Made by a program: the position numbers and the translations under genes. A stretch of 64,000 bases of DNA from Neorhizobium alkalisoli. GTDB lineage: Bacteria; Pseudomonadota; Alphaproteobacteria; Rhizobiales; Rhizobiaceae. The stretch is taken from NCBI RefSeq assembly GCF_007829835.1, contig NZ_VIWP01000003.1, forward strand, positions 558,001 to 622,000, given 5' to 3'. The notes under the pieces were generated by a model. It was not told the origin of the DNA and made no database searches. It was given only the letters and a program-made list of their open reading frames with translations. This document shows, in pieces, positions 16,810 through 25,572 of this stretch (positions are counted from its first letter, which is position 1; the number at the start of each line of letters is the position of its first letter).

Positions 16810-19547
16810 CTTATTTCTCCGAGTTTAAACGTCTTCAGTCTCAGCGCATTGCCGAGCACAAAAACACTGGACAGCGCCATCGCCGCAGCCCCGATCATCG
16901 GCGACAGCGTGATGCCGGCGATCGGATAAAGCACGCCGGCCGCAACCGGGATCAGCGCCACGTTGTAGCCAAAAGCCCAGAACAGGTTCTGGCGAATATT
17001 CTTCATCGTCGCGCGGCTGACACCGATCGCCGAGACAACGCCCGAGAGATCGCCACCGACCAGCACGACATCAGCGCTTTCGATGGCGATATCCGTGCCG
17101 GTGCCAATCGCGATGCCGATATCGGCGGCAGCGAGTGCCGGCGCATCGTTGATGCCGTCGCCGACGAAGGCGAGTTTTTTCGAGGAGGAAGGCTCGCCCC
17201 TCATCCGCCTACCGGCACCTTTTCCCCGCTCGCGGGGAGAAGGGATATGCCGCAACGTCTCGATTTCCCCTCGCCCCGCTTGCGGGGAGAGGGTGAGCCG
17301 AGCGGAGCGGAGGCTGGGTGAGGGGCTTTCTGCCTCGCCGCCCTGCAGCGTCCGGATCGCCTCCACCTTGCCCTCTGGCAGAACCTCGGCAAACACCCGC
17401 TCGATACCGACTTTTCGGGCAATCGCATCCGCCGTGCGGCGATTGTCGCCGGTCACCATCGCCACCTCGATACCCAGCGCCTGCAGACGCTTGATCGCCG
17501 CAACACTCGACGGTTTCAGCGGATCGGCTACCGCGATAATGGCGGCCGGTTTTCCGTCGATTGCAGCGTAGAGCGGTGTCTTGCCTTCGTCGCCAAGCCG
17601 TGTCGCCACGCTTGAAAACGCATCCACGGAGAGGCCGGACTTTTGCATCAGCCGGTCGGCGCCAACCAGAATTTTGCGGCCTCCGACAGTGGCCTCGATG
17701 CCGTAGCCGGTGATCGAGGAAAAGGCCTCGACTTTTGACAGGACAAGCCCCCTCGCCTCTGCTGCCTTGACGATGGCATCGGCGATCGGATGTTCCGACT
17801 GCGCCTCGACGGCAGCGACCAGCCCCAAAACCTCAGCCTCTTCAAAACCTTCCGCAACAACGAGATCCGTCAGTTCCGGCCGGCCGAGCGTGATCGTGCC
17901 GGTCTTATCGAGGACGACCATGGAGACATCGCTCAGCTGCTGCAGCGCCTCGCCCTTGCGGAACAACACGCCGAGCTCCGCCGCACGTCCACCGCCGACA
18001 ACGATCGAGACCGGGACGGCAAGGCCCATGGCGCAGGGGCAGGCGATGATCAGCACGGCGACGGCATTGATCAGCGCATGGGTGAGCGCCGGCTCCGGAC
18101 CGAACACGAACCAGATGATGAAGGTGATGGCCGCCAGCGCGATGACCGCCGGAACGAACCAGGCCGTGACGCGATCGACCAGCGCCTGGATCGGCAGTTT
18201 TGCCCCTTGCGCCTGTTCGACCATGCGGATGATGCCGGACAGCATCGTATCGCGGCCGACCTTTTTCGCCCTGAATCGGAAGGCGCCGGTGCGGTTGATC
18301 GTGCCGCCGGTGACCGGTGATCCGGCCGTTTTTTCGACAGGCAGCGGTTCACCGGAAATCATCGATTCGTCGATATTGGACGTGCCGTCGATGACAGTGC
18401 CATCGACCGGCAGCCTTTCGCCGGGGCGGACGAGGATGATATCGCCGACCCGGACCTCTGCGGCCGGGATGTCGAGCACCTCACCGTTGCGTTCGACCCG
18501 CGCGGTTTTTGCCTGCATGCCGGCAAGTTTCGCGACCGCCTCGCCGGTGCGGCCGGTGGCGCGCGCCTCGATCAGACGGCCGAACAGGATCAGCACGGTG
18601 ATGACGGTCGCCGCCTCGTAATAGACGTAGCGGGCCGCCTCCGGCAAAAATTCCGGCGCGAAGGTGGTGACCAGCGAATAGAGATAGGCGGCGAGAACGC
18701 CGACCGCGACCAGCGAATTCATCTCCGGATGGCCGCGAAACAGAGCCGGCAGGCCGATCTTCAGGAAACGAAAACCGGGCCAAAAGATCACTGCCGTGGC
18801 GAGGACGAAATAGAGATAATAGAGGTTTTGGGTCTCGATGACGCCCATCAGCCAGTGATGGAAGGGCGGGTAGGCATGGCCCGCCATTTCCAGCACGAAG
18901 ACCGGCAGGGTGAGGATGAAGGCGATGATGAGGTCACGCCGGAGCAGGCCTGCCTCGCCCTGGTGCATGTGCATATGGTCGTGGGCGGCATGGCTATGGG
19001 AAGCATGGTCGTGGCCGGCATGGGCATCGCTGGAATGGGTGTGGTCCATATGGGCGTGATCGAGGGGTGAATGCTGATCATCCGACATGTGCATATGAGT
19101 CGCATGCTCTGCGCCGCCCCTCATCCGGCTGCGTCCTTCGGTCCCTTCTCCCCGTCCTGACGGGGAGAAGGGACCCGTTGCACTGTTGCCGTCCCCCATC
19201 GATGCCGAACTGGGCACGTCCTCTCTCCCCGCCTGCGGGGAGAGGGTTAGGGTGAGGGGCGGATCCTGGCTCTGGTCCTGCGCATACCCCGCCTCCCGCA
19301 AGGCATGATCCATCGCACCGGCCGGCACTTCGTATCCCAGCTTGCGGATCGCCTTTTCGAGGTTTTGCGGATCGAACCCTTCGCCCGTCTCGACGGTCAG
19401 CTTTTTCGTCGCAAAATTGACGGCGCTCTTTTCCACGCCCGGCACTTTCGCGGCACCGGTTTCGACGCGACGGACGCAGGAGGCGCAGGTCATGCCTTCG
19501 ACGGGAAAGGTCAGGGGAATACGCTTTGGGTCGACGATCTGGTTCAT
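16806..19547 (-). CDS. copA: Cu(I)-translocating P1B-type ATPase with two in-frame repeat insertions
   Basis: A 913-residue copper-exporting ATPase of the inner membrane. The order is one HMA domain (GMTCASC, residues 18-24), a His-rich linker (about 150-190), eight transmembrane helices with the ion motif CPC near residue 505, DKTGT near 550, SEHPIADAI, and GDGINDAP near 797. Two segments do not belong to the family: residues about 96-143 and about 740-783 translate palindromic repeats (both contain LTLSPQAGR), lengthening the protein by roughly 90 residues over usual homologues. I chose ATG 19547 because the CueR promoter puts the transcript start near 19565, which excludes the upstream GTG 19568. 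Confidence 0.95.
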   Translation of the reverse strand: MNQIVDPKRIPLTFPVEGMTCASCVRRVETGAAKVPGVEKSAVNFATKKLTVETGEGFDPQNLEKAIRKLGYEVPAGAMDHALREAGYAQDQSQDPPLTLTLSPQAGREDVPSSASMGDGNSATGPFSPSGRGEGTEGRSRMRGGAEHATHMHMSDDQHSPLDHAHMDHTHSSDAHAGHDHASHSHAAHDHMHMHQGEAGLLRRDLIIAFILTLPVFVLEMAGHAYPPFHHWLMGVIETQNLYYLYFVLATAVIFWPGFRFLKIGLPALFRGHPEMNSLVAVGVLAAYLYSLVTTFAPEFLPEAARYVYYEAATVITVLILFGRLIEARATGRTGEAVAKLAGMQAKTARVERNGEVLDIPAAEVRVGDIILVRPGERLPVDGTVIDGTSNIDESMISGEPLPVEKTAGSPVTGGTINRTGAFRFRAKKVGRDTMLSGIIRMVEQAQGAKLPIQALVDRVTAWFVPAVIALAAITFIIWFVFGPEPALTHALINAVAVLIIACPCAMGLAVPVSIVVGGGRAAELGVLFRKGEALQQLSDVSMVVLDKTGTITLGRPELTDLVVAEGFEEAEVLGLVAAVEAQSEHPIADAIVKAAEARGLVLSKVEAFSSITGYGIEATVGGRKILVGADRLMQKSGLSVDAFSSVATRLGDEGKTPLYAAIDGKPAAIIAVADPLKPSSVAAIKRLQALGIEVAMVTGDNRRTADAIARKVGIERVFAEVLPEGKVEAIRTLQGGEAESPSPSLRSARLTLSPQAGRGEIETLRHIPSPRERGKGAGRRMRGEPSSSKKLAFVGDGINDAPALAAADIGIAIGTGTDIAIESADVVLVGGDLSGVVSAIGVSRATMKNIRQNLFWAFGYNVALIPVAAGVLYPIAGITLSPMIGAAAMALSSVFVLGNALRLKTFKLGEIR
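17197..17326. repeat. palindromic repeat element, family B, inside copA (copy B1)
   Basis: Begins CCCCTCATCCGCCTACCGGC, contains the hairpins CCCCGCTCGCGGGG and CCCCGCTTGCGGGG, and ends GGTGAGGGGC. It is the same element as at 19117 and 49628. Here it is read in frame by copA between [15 protein letters not shown] and [13 protein letters not shown], a surface loop before the conserved GDGxND motif. Confidence 0.88.
19117..19260. repeat. palindromic repeat element, family B, inside copA (copy B2)
   Basis: Begins CCCCTCATCCGGCTGCG, contains the hairpins CTTCTCCCCGTCCTGACGGG and TCTCCCCGCCTGCGGGGAGA, and ends GGTGAGGGGC. Read in frame by copA in the linker between the HMA domain and the His-rich segment. 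Orientation and reading frame are the same as in copy B1. Confidence 0.88.
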
Positions 19548-19571
19548 GGGACGATCTCGCTTTCGCACCCC

Positions 19572-19601
19572 ATGTAAGGCTTCCCATCATGGGAAGGTCA
19601 A
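19572..19601 (-). promoter_or_regulatory. CueR-type promoter and operator of the copA operon
   Basis: On the minus strand TTGACC (-35, 19596-19601) and TTACAT (-10, 19572-19577) are separated by 18 bases that hold the dyad CTTCCCATGATGGGAAG (19580-19596). This matches the CueR/MerR layout of a dyad within an overlong spacer; reading the -10 as TACATG gives 19 bases. The first codon of copA follows about 18 bases after the expected transcript start. Confidence 0.88.
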
Positions 19602-19761
19602 GGGGCATCCGAGACTTCGTCACAATCCTTCAGCGGCACCCGGCCCAAGCGGCAACAAAGGCAGCAGGACGGGCAGTGAAGGCGGGGACGGAGAGCTGTC
19701 GGCGATGCGGACAATGCGCCCTTCCCGCCTCCGGCTCTTGTCGTTTCCCCCACCCGAATGC

Positions 19762-20541
19762 TCAGATATGGATGCCGCCCGAAACCTCGATCCGCTGGGC
19801 ATTGACCCAGCCGAACTCATCCGAGAGAAGACCGGCGATCACCGTGCCGACATCATCCGGCAGGCCGACGCGTCCAAGCGCGGTGTGACTGGCGACCGCC
19901 TTGTTGACATCCGGATTGTCACGCACCATGCCGCCGCTGAAATCGGTGGCGATGGCGCCCGGCGCCACGACATTGGCGGAAATGCCGCGCGGACCAAGCT
20001 CGACCGCCATGTAGCGGGTCAGCGCCTCGACCGCCGCCTTCATCGGCCCGTAGATCGCCCGGCCATTCATCGCGAAACGGGCAAGGCCGGAGGAAATATT
20101 GACGATGCGGCCGCCATCATTGATCAGCGGCAGCAGCGCTTGGGTGAGCAGAAAAACGCCCTTGAAATGCACGGCAAACTGCGCGTCTAGCTCGGCTTCC
20201 GTGCCGCTTGCCAGCGTCGCGGTCGAGGAGATGCCGGCATTGTTGACGAGATAGTCGAAACGTTCGGCACCGATCCTGCCAAGCGCCGCCTTCACACGGT
20301 CGGCGAAATCCGCAAACGACGCGGGCTTGCCGGCATCAAGCTGCAGGGCGATCGCCGTCACACCGGCCTCGGCGGCAAGGGCCACCACCTTTTTCGCTTC
20401 TGCCTGATTTGAATTGTAGGTGAAGATCGAGCTGACGCCGCGCTTTGCCAGCGCCAGCACCGCACTGCGGCCGATGCCACGGCTGCCACCGGTAATCAGG
20501 GCGATCTTCTTGGCTGAATTTGCTTGAGTTTCGGTTGTCAT
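19762..20541 (-). CDS. SDR family oxidoreductase (pair 2)
   Basis: A 259-residue short-chain dehydrogenase of the classical type: TGGSRGIG cofactor loop (residues about 19-26), NNAGIS, catalytic Ser in INISSG, Tyr-x3-Lys in YGPMKAAV, and a C-terminal GWVNAQRIEVSGG stretch. ATG 20541 has CAAGGAGAC upstream. It diverges from the AraC gene at 20687. Its substrate is unknown. Confidence 0.9.
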   Translation of the reverse strand: MTTETQANSAKKIALITGGSRGIGRSAVLALAKRGVSSIFTYNSNQAEAKKVVALAAEAGVTAIALQLDAGKPASFADFADRVKAALGRIGAERFDYLVNNAGISSTATLASGTEAELDAQFAVHFKGVFLLTQALLPLINDGGRIVNISSGLARFAMNGRAIYGPMKAAVEALTRYMAVELGPRGISANVVAPGAIATDFSGGMVRDNPDVNKAVASHTALGRVGLPDDVGTVIAGLLSDEFGWVNAQRIEVSGGIHI

Positions 20542-20686
20542 GGCCAGTCTCCTTGGCTGAATTCCTGCCCCGACCATAGGCCCTCAAGGTGGCCGAATTG
20601 AATGCCGGAACCGCGCCAATTCTTGCCTATTCCTGTTCTGCATCGTAGAATGCACGTCACTTTCGCCGAGCGGAGATCGAAAAGAC

Positions 20687-21607
20687 ATGGAAGAACTGGC
20701 GGCGGCCCTGCGGCGCTATACGGAGCGGCAGGAAGGCGAAAATCCTTATTTTACGCCGATCGAGACCATGATCGTGCTGCGCTCCGACCATCCCAAACCG
20801 CCGGCGCACCGGATGTCGCAGCCGGCGCTCTGCATCGTGGCGCAGGGGGCAAAATGGGCGACATTCGGCGGCACGAAGCTGGAATATCGGGCGGGTGAGG
20901 CTTTGGTCGTCGGCGTCGAGGCGCCATCGATCGGACGCGTCAGCGAGGCCAGCCCGGAAGAGCCCTGCCTTGTGCTGATCCTCGCCCTCGATCTGGAGAT
21001 CATGCGCAGCGTGATCGAGGGTCTCTCACCGCCGCCAAAGCCGATGGGCGAGAGTGGCCGTGGCGTGCTGGTCACCGATTTTAAAGGCCCGCTTGCCGAT
21101 TGCGCGCTGCGCCTCGTGCGCCTTCTCGATACGCCCTCTGCGATCCCGACGCTCTATCCGGTGATCATGCGCGAAATCTGCTACTGGCTGTTAAGCGGCC
21201 CACATGGCGGCGAAATCGCCCGGATGGCGATGACCAGCACGCCATCGCACCGGGTGCTGGAGGCGATGCGGACACTGCGTGAAAAATTTGCCGCTCAAAT
21301 CCGCGTCGACGACCTTGCCGCCATCGCCCAGATGAGCCCGTCTGCCTTTCACCGCCAGTTCAAGGCGCTGACCGCGCTTTCGCCGCTGCAGTACCAGAAG
21401 CAGTTGCGGCTGCTCGAAGCCCGGCGGCTGATGGTGTCGCACGGGCTGAATGTCGAGGCTGCGGCTTTTCAGGTCGGCTATGAAAGCCCTTCGCAGTTCA
21501 GCCGCGAATATGCCCGCATGTTCGGCGAGCCGCCGAAACGGGACGTGACACGGATGGCGGTACGAGGACGCGAGGGAGATGGCGAAGAAGTCAGAGGCGT
21601 GGCGTAA
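20687..21607 (+). CDS. AraC family transcriptional regulator with AraC_N domain (pair 2)
   Basis: A 306-residue regulator: AraC_N sensor domain over residues about 15-175 (LCIVAQGAKWATFGGTKLEY) and the AraC double helix-turn-helix over about 195-290 (MSPSAFHRQFKALTALSPLQYQKQLRLLEARRLM, continuing to YESPSQFSREYARMFG). It belongs to the same subfamily as the regulator at 9973 and, like it, diverges from an SDR gene, its presumed target. Confidence 0.92.
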   Translation: MEELAAALRRYTERQEGENPYFTPIETMIVLRSDHPKPPAHRMSQPALCIVAQGAKWATFGGTKLEYRAGEALVVGVEAPSIGRVSEASPEEPCLVLILALDLEIMRSVIEGLSPPPKPMGESGRGVLVTDFKGPLADCALRLVRLLDTPSAIPTLYPVIMREICYWLLSGPHGGEIARMAMTSTPSHRVLEAMRTLREKFAAQIRVDDLAAIAQMSPSAFHRQFKALTALSPLQYQKQLRLLEARRLMVSHGLNVEAAAFQVGYESPSQFSREYARMFGEPPKRDVTRMAVRGREGDGEEVRGVA

Positions 21608-21734
21608 GGGTCGAAAAGGCTCAGATACGGCAAGCGCTGCATGACATGCAGCCGACCATCATGGGGAAAATCCCCACCCAAAATTCTTGATTTCGCACGG
21701 TCTCAATCTTTTCGCCCGTTGACTCGCATATTTA

Positions 21735-21748
21735 TGCACGTTAGTGCA
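21735..21748. promoter_or_regulatory. inverted repeat upstream of the DeoR-type gene
   Basis: TGCAC-GTTA-GTGCA, a perfect 5-bp dyad six bases before the start codon at 21754. It is a plausible autoregulatory operator; no convincing ribosome binding site is present, so the start may be weakly translated. Confidence 0.45.
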
Positions 21749-21753
21749 CACTT

Positions 21754-22539
21754 ATGAGCGATTGTCTTCCATCTTCCAGACGTGACGTCATTGAGGCCCG
21801 GCTTGCGGCAGGGCAACAGGTGTCGGCCACATCCCTTGCCGACGAATTCGACGTCTCGGAAGATGCGATCCGCCGCGATCTGAGGGCGCTTGCCGCGGAG
21901 GGGAAATGCCGCCGCGTTTATGGCGGCGCCGTGCCCCTACTCGCATCCGCACGGCCAATGGCGCTCCGCGTCAGCGAGGGTTCGGTGCGCAAAAGCCAGC
22001 TCGCCCAGGCCGCGGCCAAGACGATAAAGCCCGGAGAACTGGTGTTTCTGGATAGCGGCAGCACCAATCTTGCCATGGTGGATTGCCTAGCGCCGGAGCT
22101 TGGCCTAACCGTCGCCACCAATTCGCTGGATATCGCCGCCGCACTTGCCAGGCGCGAGGATATCGAACTCATCCTGATCGGCGGCGCCTTCAACCGCCAT
22201 GTCGGCGGCAGTGTCGATGCATCGGCGATTGCTGCGGTCAGCCTGCTCAACATCGATCGCTGCTTCATCGGCGCCTGCGCGGTTTCCGGCGCAACCGGCA
22301 TAAACGTGCATGACCATGCGGATGCGATTTTCAAGCGCGCCGTGCTGCAGAACAGCGCGACATGTTCGGTGCTTGCAACATCGGAAAAATTCCAGGAACG
22401 CGCGCCCTATCGCATCGCCACCCCGTCACAGATCGAAACTCTCTTCGTCGAAAGCGACCTGCCGGCGAACGAGGCGGAAAAGCTGACGCAGGCGGGTTTC
22501 AACCTCGTCCGGGCGGCACCTGCATCAACGACGAACTGA
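21754..22539 (+). CDS. DeoR/GlpR family transcriptional regulator
   Basis: A 261-residue repressor. The N-terminal DeoR helix-turn-helix (residues about 5-58, VSATSLADEFDVSEDAIRRDLRALAAEGKCRRVYGGA) precedes the sugar-phosphate-binding DeoRC domain (FLDSGSTNLAMV, LIGGAFNRHVGG). It is followed after 21 bases by an MFS transporter and a VOC protein, so it likely controls this small operon in response to a phosphorylated sugar or related metabolite. Confidence 0.92.
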   Translation: MSDCLPSSRRDVIEARLAAGQQVSATSLADEFDVSEDAIRRDLRALAAEGKCRRVYGGAVPLLASARPMALRVSEGSVRKSQLAQAAAKTIKPGELVFLDSGSTNLAMVDCLAPELGLTVATNSLDIAAALARREDIELILIGGAFNRHVGGSVDASAIAAVSLLNIDRCFIGACAVSGATGINVHDHADAIFKRAVLQNSATCSVLATSEKFQERAPYRIATPSQIETLFVESDLPANEAEKLTQAGFNLVRAAPASTTN

Positions 22540-22560
22540 CCTTAGTCCAGAGGAAATAAC

Positions 22561-23721
22561 ATGCTTTCTGCTGATCGGCCGGAAACCCGGCTGGCGACCC
22601 GTCTTGCTTTTCTGGTCGCCGGTTTTGGCCTAGCCTGCTGGGCGCCGCTGGTGCCGTTTGCCAAGCAGCGGCTCGGCGTCGATGACGGCGTTCTCGGCGG
22701 CCTGCTGCTCTGCCTCGGCCTCGGATCCGTGGCGGCGATGATCGCGACGGGCATATTGAGCGCCCGTTTCGGCAGCAAGCCGATCATCATTGCCGGCGGC
22801 CTTGTCATGGCCATTGCCCTACCGTTTCTCACCCTTGCCGGCAGTCCGCTGACGCTCGGGATCGCGCTTGCGGTCTTTGGCGGCGCCCTCGGCTCGCTCG
22901 ATGTCGCGATGAATATTCATGCCGTCGAGGTGGAGAAGGATGCCGGCAAGCCGCTAATGTCCGGCTTCCATGCCCTGTTCAGCATTGGCGGCTTTGCCGG
23001 TTCGCTGCTGATGACGGGATTTCTTTCGGTCAATATCGGTGCATTCACGGCAACGCTCATCTGCGCGGCAATCATGATCGCCGCCGTGCTCGTGGCCTGG
23101 CCGAGACTGCTTGACACGGCACAGGCCGAGGACGCCCCGCTGTTTGCCGTGCCGCGCGGTATCGTGCTTTTGCTGGCGATCCTGGCTGCGATCACCTTCC
23201 TCGTCGAAGGCGCCATTCTGGACTGGAGTGCGCTGCTTCTCACCGGCACGGGCCATGTTTCGGACGCGCATGGTGGAATTGGCTATATCCTGTTCGCGAT
23301 CGCCATGACCATCGGCCGGTTCAGCGGCGACGCCATGACCGCCCGCCTGGGTGACCGGGCAACGCTGATCTGGGGCGGTATCGTCGCCATAACCGGCTTT
23401 GCCATCATCCTGCTTTGCCCGATCACGCTGATTGCCATGAGCGGCTTCCTGCTGATCGGCCTCGGCGCTGCCAATATCGTGCCGGTGCTGTTCCGGCAGG
23501 GCGGGTCACAGACGGTCATGCCATCGGGTCTGGCGGTCGCGGCCATCACCACGACCGGTTATGCCGGGGTCCTGCTCGGGCCGGCCAGCATCGGCTTCAT
23601 CGCCCATCATGTCGGTCTTGGCGCCTCGTTCTGGATGCTGGCCGCCCTGCTCTGCATCGTCCCGCTTTCCGCCGGTTTCGTCACCCGTTCCAGCGCCAAA
23701 CATTCCAGTAAGGGAGCATGA
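22561..23721 (+). CDS. MFS transporter
   Basis: A 386-residue inner-membrane protein of the major facilitator superfamily with about twelve helices; the loop ARFGSKPII corresponds to the motif between helices 2 and 3. It resembles the FucP/YbjJ-like sugar and drug transporters in overall pattern. It lies between a DeoR regulator and a VOC protein whose start overlaps its stop by four bases, so the three form one operon. Substrate unknown. Confidence 0.88.
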   Translation: MLSADRPETRLATRLAFLVAGFGLACWAPLVPFAKQRLGVDDGVLGGLLLCLGLGSVAAMIATGILSARFGSKPIIIAGGLVMAIALPFLTLAGSPLTLGIALAVFGGALGSLDVAMNIHAVEVEKDAGKPLMSGFHALFSIGGFAGSLLMTGFLSVNIGAFTATLICAAIMIAAVLVAWPRLLDTAQAEDAPLFAVPRGIVLLLAILAAITFLVEGAILDWSALLLTGTGHVSDAHGGIGYILFAIAMTIGRFSGDAMTARLGDRATLIWGGIVAITGFAIILLCPITLIAMSGFLLIGLGAANIVPVLFRQGGSQTVMPSGLAVAAITTTGYAGVLLGPASIGFIAHHVGLGASFWMLAALLCIVPLSAGFVTRSSAKHSSKGA

Positions 23722-24107
23722 CCATGCGAATCGCCCATTCGGCGCTCTGGACCAGGGATCTCGATGCCGCAGCCTCCTTCTGGGAGACTTATTTCGGCGC
23801 CACGGTGGGAGAGCCCTATCACAGCAGAAGACGCGAAGGCTTTGTCTCGCGTTTCGTGCAGCTTCCCGATGGACCGGACCAGATAGAACTGATGACGGGA
23901 CCGTGGCTGCGTGGTCGCCTCGATAATGAACATGTCGGCTGGGACCATATCGCCGTTTCGCTTGGCAGCCGGGACGCCGTCGATGCTTTGGCCGGGCGCT
24001 GCGGCCAGGATGGCTGCCTTGCCTCCGGCCCGCGCCTCACGGGCGACGGCTTTTACGAGGCCGTGATCCTGATGCCGGACGGAACACCGGTCGAGATCAC
24101 CGAATAA
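23718..24107 (+). CDS. VOC/glyoxalase-bleomycin resistance family protein
   Basis: A 129-residue vicinal oxygen chelate domain protein. The opening IAHSALWTRDLDAAASFWETYFGA holds the first metal ligand His and the standard first beta-alpha-beta unit; QIELM and the closing YEAVILMPDGTPVEITE carry the C-terminal metal-binding glutamates of the family. Start 23718 overlaps the MFS stop (ATGA). It could be a lyase, dioxygenase or binding protein. Confidence 0.85.
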   Translation: MTMRIAHSALWTRDLDAAASFWETYFGATVGEPYHSRRREGFVSRFVQLPDGPDQIELMTGPWLRGRLDNEHVGWDHIAVSLGSRDAVDALAGRCGQDGCLASGPRLTGDGFYEAVILMPDGTPVEITE

Positions 24108-24172
24108 CGGATCCGATCGGCATGCTTTGAGTTCGCCACCCCCGGAAACGTTGCAATCTCCGTGTGGCGAAA

Positions 24173-24200
24173 GCTGGCGGCGGGCAAGCCTGCCGCCAGC
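24173..24200. other. hairpin between convergent genes
   Basis: Nine-bp stem GCTGGCGGC / GCCGCCAGC between the VOC gene and the convergent MarR gene. No T tract follows, so it is at best a weak terminator or a transcript-end stabiliser. Confidence 0.4.
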
Positions 24201-24228
24201 GCAGGACGGATGGATCCGCCTTCAGCCT

Positions 24229-24669
24229 TTACCCCTTGTCGTCCAGCATCTCGCTGAACGCCTTCAAATCCTTCAGAAACCCGGCAAACCGCTCCTCGCC
24301 CAGCATGCCCTCGATGCGCTTTCTGGCGCGGGCGGCGGCGGCGGCAACCTGGTCGAGCAGGGCGCTGCCCTCGGGGGTGATGTAGAGAAGCCGGGCGCGC
24401 TTGTCCTTCTTGTCCACCTCGCGGCGGATGAGACCGCGGGCCTCGAGGATTTCCACACATTTGGTCACCGACGAACGGTCGAGCGCGATTCTCTCGCCGA
24501 GCGTATTCTGGTGGATACCGGGCTCGATATGCACAAAAGCGAGCGCGCTATACTGGGTCGGGGAAAAATCGAGCTCCGCCGCCTCCTTGCTGAAAATGGC
24601 CAATGCGACCTGCTGGCAGCGCCTGAGCAGGATCCCGTGTGTGTTCAGCATATGGTTGGCAGTCAGCAT
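24229..24669 (-). CDS. MarR family transcriptional regulator
   Basis: A 146-residue winged-helix regulator. The core FSPTQYSALAFVHIEPGIHQNTLGERIALDRSSV spans residues about 35-68, the recognition helix is followed by the wing RREVDKKDKRARLLYITPEG, and the C-terminal helices dimerise. It is divergent from the dehydrogenase operon at 25012, with two inverted repeats in between. It probably autoregulates; whether it controls the dehydrogenase is inference. Confidence 0.9.
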   Translation of the reverse strand: MLTANHMLNTHGILLRRCQQVALAIFSKEAAELDFSPTQYSALAFVHIEPGIHQNTLGERIALDRSSVTKCVEILEARGLIRREVDKKDKRARLLYITPEGSALLDQVAAAAARARKRIEGMLGEERFAGFLKDLKAFSEMLDDKG

Positions 24670-24690
24670 ACGACGTCCACGCTCCTCACC

Positions 24691-24705
24691 TCGATTGACA
24701 ATCGA
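24691..24705. promoter_or_regulatory. candidate MarR operator 1
   Basis: TCGATTG-A-CAATCGA, a perfect 7-bp dyad 22 bases upstream of the MarR start codon. Length and position fit MarR autoregulation. Confidence 0.5.
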
Positions 24706-24717
24706 TAATTAGTGGCG

Positions 24718-24734
24718 TAGCTGATAATCAGCTA
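24718..24734. promoter_or_regulatory. candidate operator 2 between MarR and the dehydrogenase operon
   Basis: TAGCTGAT-A-ATCAGCTA, a perfect 8-bp dyad with single-base centre. The sequence differs from the repeat at 24691 but the geometry is alike. The rest of the 342-base gap (24735-25011) shows no further clear feature. Confidence 0.45.
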
Positions 24735-25011
24735 TCCAACTATTTCGGATCGGAAGCAATGCGATCGAGTGTCGCACCACATCCGCTGCCGAGTCGAAAC
24801 TCCAAATGGTCGAAAACCTAACCACTCCCGTGCTTTCCGACGTCGAGATGCCAACGACATCTCCGCAGCGCGCGACATTGCCCGAGATCGACCGCAGACG
24901 CAACGCATCCGCCATGATGCGTGCACAACTGCCCTTCCGCGCATTCCCAGACAGGATGTCTGGGCGAAACACCTGCCCCTCCCCATCCCGCTCCCCAAGG
25001 CCACAAAATCG

Positions 25012-25542
25012 ATGACCAGACAATCCAGAGATCCGTTCGGGCAGCTGATGCTGTCCCGGCGCAGCATGCTGCTCGGCAGCGCCACCCTGATCGCCGCGGC
25101 CCATCCGGCCCTGTCCTTTGCCGCCGTCGATTCGGCAGCTGAAACACGGTTCATGCGGCTGTCGACGCTGCTGATCAACCACCAGCTCAACCCGGATATC
25201 GGCGCCCGTATCGCCGAGACGGCGACCAGCCAGTACAAGAATTTTTCACCCATGCTGGATGCGATCATCGCCATTGCCGAGAAGAAGCAGGCCAAGACGG
25301 TCGAGGATTTCTTCACCGATATTCCGGATGGCGAACTCAAGGACTTCGCCCATTGGGTGATTTTTGCCTGGTATAGCGGCTGTTCCTCCGAAAAGCGCGA
25401 CGCCAAGGTGTTTACCTATGAGGAAGCGCTGACCTTCAAGACGACGAGCGATGTCGTCACCATCCCGTCCTTTGGATTTTCCGGCCCGAACCTGTGGACG
25501 AGGCCGAACCTGCCTCTGTCCGCACCGATGCCGACCTTCTGA
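25012..25542 (+). CDS. small (Tat-exported) subunit of membrane-bound polyol/alcohol dehydrogenase
   Basis: A 176-residue protein of the sorbitol dehydrogenase/fructose dehydrogenase small-subunit family. The N-terminus has a twin-arginine signal (LSRRSMLLGSATLIAAAHPALSFA, residues about 14-37), needed to carry the folded flavoprotein partner across the membrane. Downstream are the conserved YSGCSSEKRDAKVFTYEEAL and FGFSGPNLWTRPN segments. The GMC subunit follows after 30 bases. ATG 25012 is my choice; ATG 25048 is possible and would still keep the RR motif. Confidence 0.87.
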   Translation: MTRQSRDPFGQLMLSRRSMLLGSATLIAAAHPALSFAAVDSAAETRFMRLSTLLINHQLNPDIGARIAETATSQYKNFSPMLDAIIAIAEKKQAKTVEDFFTDIPDGELKDFAHWVIFAWYSGCSSEKRDAKVFTYEEALTFKTTSDVVTIPSFGFSGPNLWTRPNLPLSAPMPTF

Positions 25543-25572
25543 CGCCACCCCTGCCCTAGAGAGACATTTCCC

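Noticed and set aside
17197..17326. Repeat in copA considered as evidence of a pseudogene
   Set aside because: The frame stays open through both repeats and every catalytic motif is intact, so an active enzyme is more likely.
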